A DNA stretch of 64,000 nt from Flavobacterium caseinilyticum. Lineage in GTDB: Bacteria; Bacteroidota; Bacteroidia; Flavobacteriales; Flavobacteriaceae. This document shows, in pieces, positions 62,326 through 64,000 of this stretch. The first letter of the stretch is position 1. Every line of letters starts with the position of its first letter. The stretch is from positions 62,001 to 126,000 of the forward strand of contig NZ_SMFM01000006.1 of the NCBI RefSeq assembly GCF_004349085.1. Reading direction: 5' to 3'. Made by a program: the position numbers and the translations under genes. Under the pieces are notes generated by a model. It did not search any database and had not been told where the DNA came from. It was given only the letters and a program-made list of their open reading frames with translations.

Positions 62326-63795
62326 ATGAAAAAGAAAATTACAGTTATAGGTTCAGGTTTCTCCTCTTTGGCCGCCGCATGTTATTTGGCGAAAAGTGGC
62401 CATCAGGTCGAAGTTTATGAAAAAAATGCAACAATAGGCGGAAGAGCTCGACAATTAAAAAAAGACGGCTTCGTCTTTGATATGGGACCAAGCTGGTATT
62501 GGATGCCAGACGTCTTTGATCGTTTTTTTGCTGATTTTGATAAGAAAACAACCGATTATTACGAGCTCATTAAATTATCACCAGCCTATCGGGTGTATTA
62601 CGGAATCGATGATTTCATAACAATTGCAGACAATTTACCTGATATTATATTCGCTTTTGAAGCTATCGAAAAGGGAAGCGGTAAAATTCTGAATGATTTT
62701 ATGGCTGAGGCCAAAAGTAATTACGATATTGCCATCAAAGATTTGGTTTACCGTCCGGGAGTTTCTCCACTCGAATTGATAACTGTGGAAACAGCCATGA
62801 AAGTTGGACAATTTTTTAGCAATATCAGTAAAGATGTTCGCAAAAAATTTAAAAATGAAAGGCTAATCCAAATATTGGAATTTCCAGTATTGTTTCTTGG
62901 CGCAAAGCCATCAGACACGCCTTCGTTTTATAGTTTTATGAACTATGCTGATTTTGGTCTTGGAACCTGGCATCCTAAAACAGGAATGTTTGATGTGGTT
63001 CGTGGAATGGAAAGTTTAGCGCGAGAGCTGGGAGTGAAATTTCAAACTAATTCAAACATCGAGAAAATAATCGTCGAAAATAAAACTGCGGTAGCCCTCC
63101 AGGTCAACGGCGAAATTATTGCTTCAGATTTAATTTTGAGTGGTGCTGATTACCATCACACTGAAACTTTGTTGGATCAGGAACATAGAGCGTATTCAGA
63201 AAAATACTGGGACAGCAGAGTTTTTGCACCATCATCATTATTGTTTTATGTAGGTTTCAATAAAAAAATAGAAAATATTTCGCATCATGCATTATTTTTT
63301 GATGTCGATTTTTATCAGCATGCAAAAGATATTTACGATGAACCGCAATGGCCGAAAGAACCATTGTTTTACGCTAATTTTCCATCGTTAACTGACAAAA
63401 CAGCCGCTCCGGAAGGAATGGAATCTGGCTTTTTCCTTGTGCCTTTAGCGCCAGGAATAAATGATACTGAAGCGCTGCGAGAAGAATATTTTGATAAAAT
63501 AATGGATCGTTTTGAAACATTAACAAAGCAAAGTGTAAAAAATAATATTATATTTAAGCAATCATTCTGTAAAAATGATTTTGTGTCGGAGTACAATTCA
63601 TACAAAGGCAATGCGTACGGTATGGCAAATACGTTGTTGCAAACAGCATTTTTGAGACCAAAGTTAAAAAGTAAAAAAGTTAAGAATTTATATTTCACCG
63701 GTCAATTGACTGTTCCGGGACCAGGAGTTCCGCCAGCATTAATTTCTGGAAAATTAGTGTCGGAATTAATTAATAAGCAATTTTCAGAACAATAG
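62326..63795 (+). CDS. crtI: Phytoene desaturase
   Basis: 489 residues, the CrtI type. FAD-binding start ITVIGSGFSSLAAACYLAKSGHQVEVYEKNATIGGRARQLKKDGFVFDMGPSWYWMP, then ..FAPSSLLFYVGFNKKIENISHH, and a C-terminal NLYFTGQLTVPGPGVPPALISGKLVSELI that closes the FAD site. It desaturates phytoene to lycopene (or neurosporene). The next gene, crtB, starts 2 bp after its stop, so crtI-crtB is a tight operon behind the MerR regulator. Confidence 0.95.
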   Translation: MKKKITVIGSGFSSLAAACYLAKSGHQVEVYEKNATIGGRARQLKKDGFVFDMGPSWYWMPDVFDRFFADFDKKTTDYYELIKLSPAYRVYYGIDDFITIADNLPDIIFAFEAIEKGSGKILNDFMAEAKSNYDIAIKDLVYRPGVSPLELITVETAMKVGQFFSNISKDVRKKFKNERLIQILEFPVLFLGAKPSDTPSFYSFMNYADFGLGTWHPKTGMFDVVRGMESLARELGVKFQTNSNIEKIIVENKTAVALQVNGEIIASDLILSGADYHHTETLLDQEHRAYSEKYWDSRVFAPSSLLFYVGFNKKIENISHHALFFDVDFYQHAKDIYDEPQWPKEPLFYANFPSLTDKTAAPEGMESGFFLVPLAPGINDTEALREEYFDKIMDRFETLTKQSVKNNIIFKQSFCKNDFVSEYNSYKGNAYGMANTLLQTAFLRPKLKSKKVKNLYFTGQLTVPGPGVPPALISGKLVSELINKQFSEQ

Positions 63796-63796
63796 T

Positions 63797-64000
63797 ATGA
63801 AGCAATTATTTGATGATGTATCTTTTAAATGTAGCAAGTTAGTTACAAAAAATTATAGCACCTCTTTCTCGCTGGCGGTTTACATGCTGTCGCCAAGTAT
63901 AAGAGATGCCATATATAGTATTTATGGTTTTGTCCGTTTTGCAGATGAAATTGTAGATTCCTTTCATGGTTATGACAAGGAAAGTTTAATCGCTGAATTC
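63797..64000 (+). CDS. crtB: Phytoene synthase (5' part; runs off the window)
   Basis: ATG at 63797, one base after the crtI stop codon. The visible 68 residues read MKQLFDDVSFKCSKLVTKNYSTSFSLAVYMLSPSIRDAIYSIYGFVRFADEIVDSF, with FVRFADEIVD matching the first aspartate-rich motif (DxxxD) of squalene/phytoene synthases. It condenses two GGPP to phytoene. Transcription continues beyond the right edge, where further carotenoid genes may lie. Confidence 0.92.
   Translation, partial: MKQLFDDVSFKCSKLVTKNYSTSFSLAVYMLSPSIRDAIYSIYGFVRFADEIVDSFHGYDKESLIAEF

Noticed and set aside
1..64000. CRISPR array, rRNA operon, prophage or intact insertion sequence
   Set aside because: No short regularly spaced repeats with unique spacers, no rRNA sequence, no transposase or phage structural gene was seen.

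Overview
The window is a low-GC Bacteroidota chromosome segment, most likely from Flavobacterium or a close relative. The evidence is the TAnnTTTG-type -7 promoter boxes (upstream of rpmH, rpmE2, tRNA-Met and crtI), families typical of Flavobacteriia (DUF4290, DUF4199, DUF5686, DUF6268, DUF6695, the GlmU-family protein, CarboxypepD_reg TonB receptors), and a 6S-like RNA between zapA and rny. No plasmid, phage or intact insertion sequence is visible, and no CRISPR array. This looks like ordinary chromosome with some lineage-specific accessory genes.

Layout. 1-5.5 kb is a surface and sensing region: the 5' part of a secreted HYR-repeat adhesin (minus strand), an LRR lipoprotein and an orphan PAS histidine kinase. 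5.5-11 kb carries a DUF6268 outer-membrane protein, a full-length cyanophycin synthetase, a DUF72 protein and a DUF892 ferritin-like protein. 11.7-20.5 kb is mostly housekeeping: tRNA-Met(CAT), a START-like protein, an aminotransferase IV, YqgE, HU, fmt, recQ, an AAA ATPase, DUF493, DUF4290 and murA. 20.6-28 kb has a CDF cation exporter, DUF5686, aroQ, three small beta-barrel proteins and xerD. 28-30.5 kb is the rny / 6S RNA / zapA / coiled-coil cluster.

30.7-46 kb has an M23 peptidase followed by a TonB receptor that starts with TTG, an EF-hand-like lipoprotein, DUF2971, a lipid-type ABC exporter coupled to a phosphohexose mutase, a polyprenyl-phosphate-type GT2 with DUF4199, rpmE2, a GlmU-like nucleotidyltransferase, a YkuD-type L,D-transpeptidase and an AgcS symporter. 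46.5-56.4 kb has an ABC-F ATPase, an Arg/Pro-rich secreted protein, a small GNAT, a pirin, an alpha/beta hydrolase, a lytic transglycosylase, a TPR membrane protein, rpmH and carB (without the allosteric domain). 56.5-61 kb is a minus-strand series of small metabolic or stress genes: a Tat-type dienelactone hydrolase, DUF6695, a fatty acid hydroxylase, a VOC protein, a DLH-like hydrolase and a phosphoribosyltransferase. 61.4 kb to the end is a carotenoid operon: a MerR regulator with CarH-like cobalamin-binding motifs, crtI, and the start of crtB.

How the genes fit together. Envelope and wall functions dominate (murA, two wall-cutting or cross-linking enzymes, an M23 peptidase, export and OM proteins), alongside translation (fmt, rpmE2, rpmH, ABC-F, tRNA) and nucleotide metabolism (carB). 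The most rewarding points are the putative B12/light-sensing regulator of carotenoid genes, MurA with Asp in place of the fosfomycin-target Cys, the 6S-like RNA, cyanophycin synthetase without a neighbouring cyanophycinase, the HYR tandem array, several intergenic palindromic repeats, and an uncapped 67-codon open frame at 1709-1912. I found no clearly new multi-gene system. The closest candidates are the carotenoid photoregulation module and the split phosphoribosyltransferase/dienelactone hydrolase pair.
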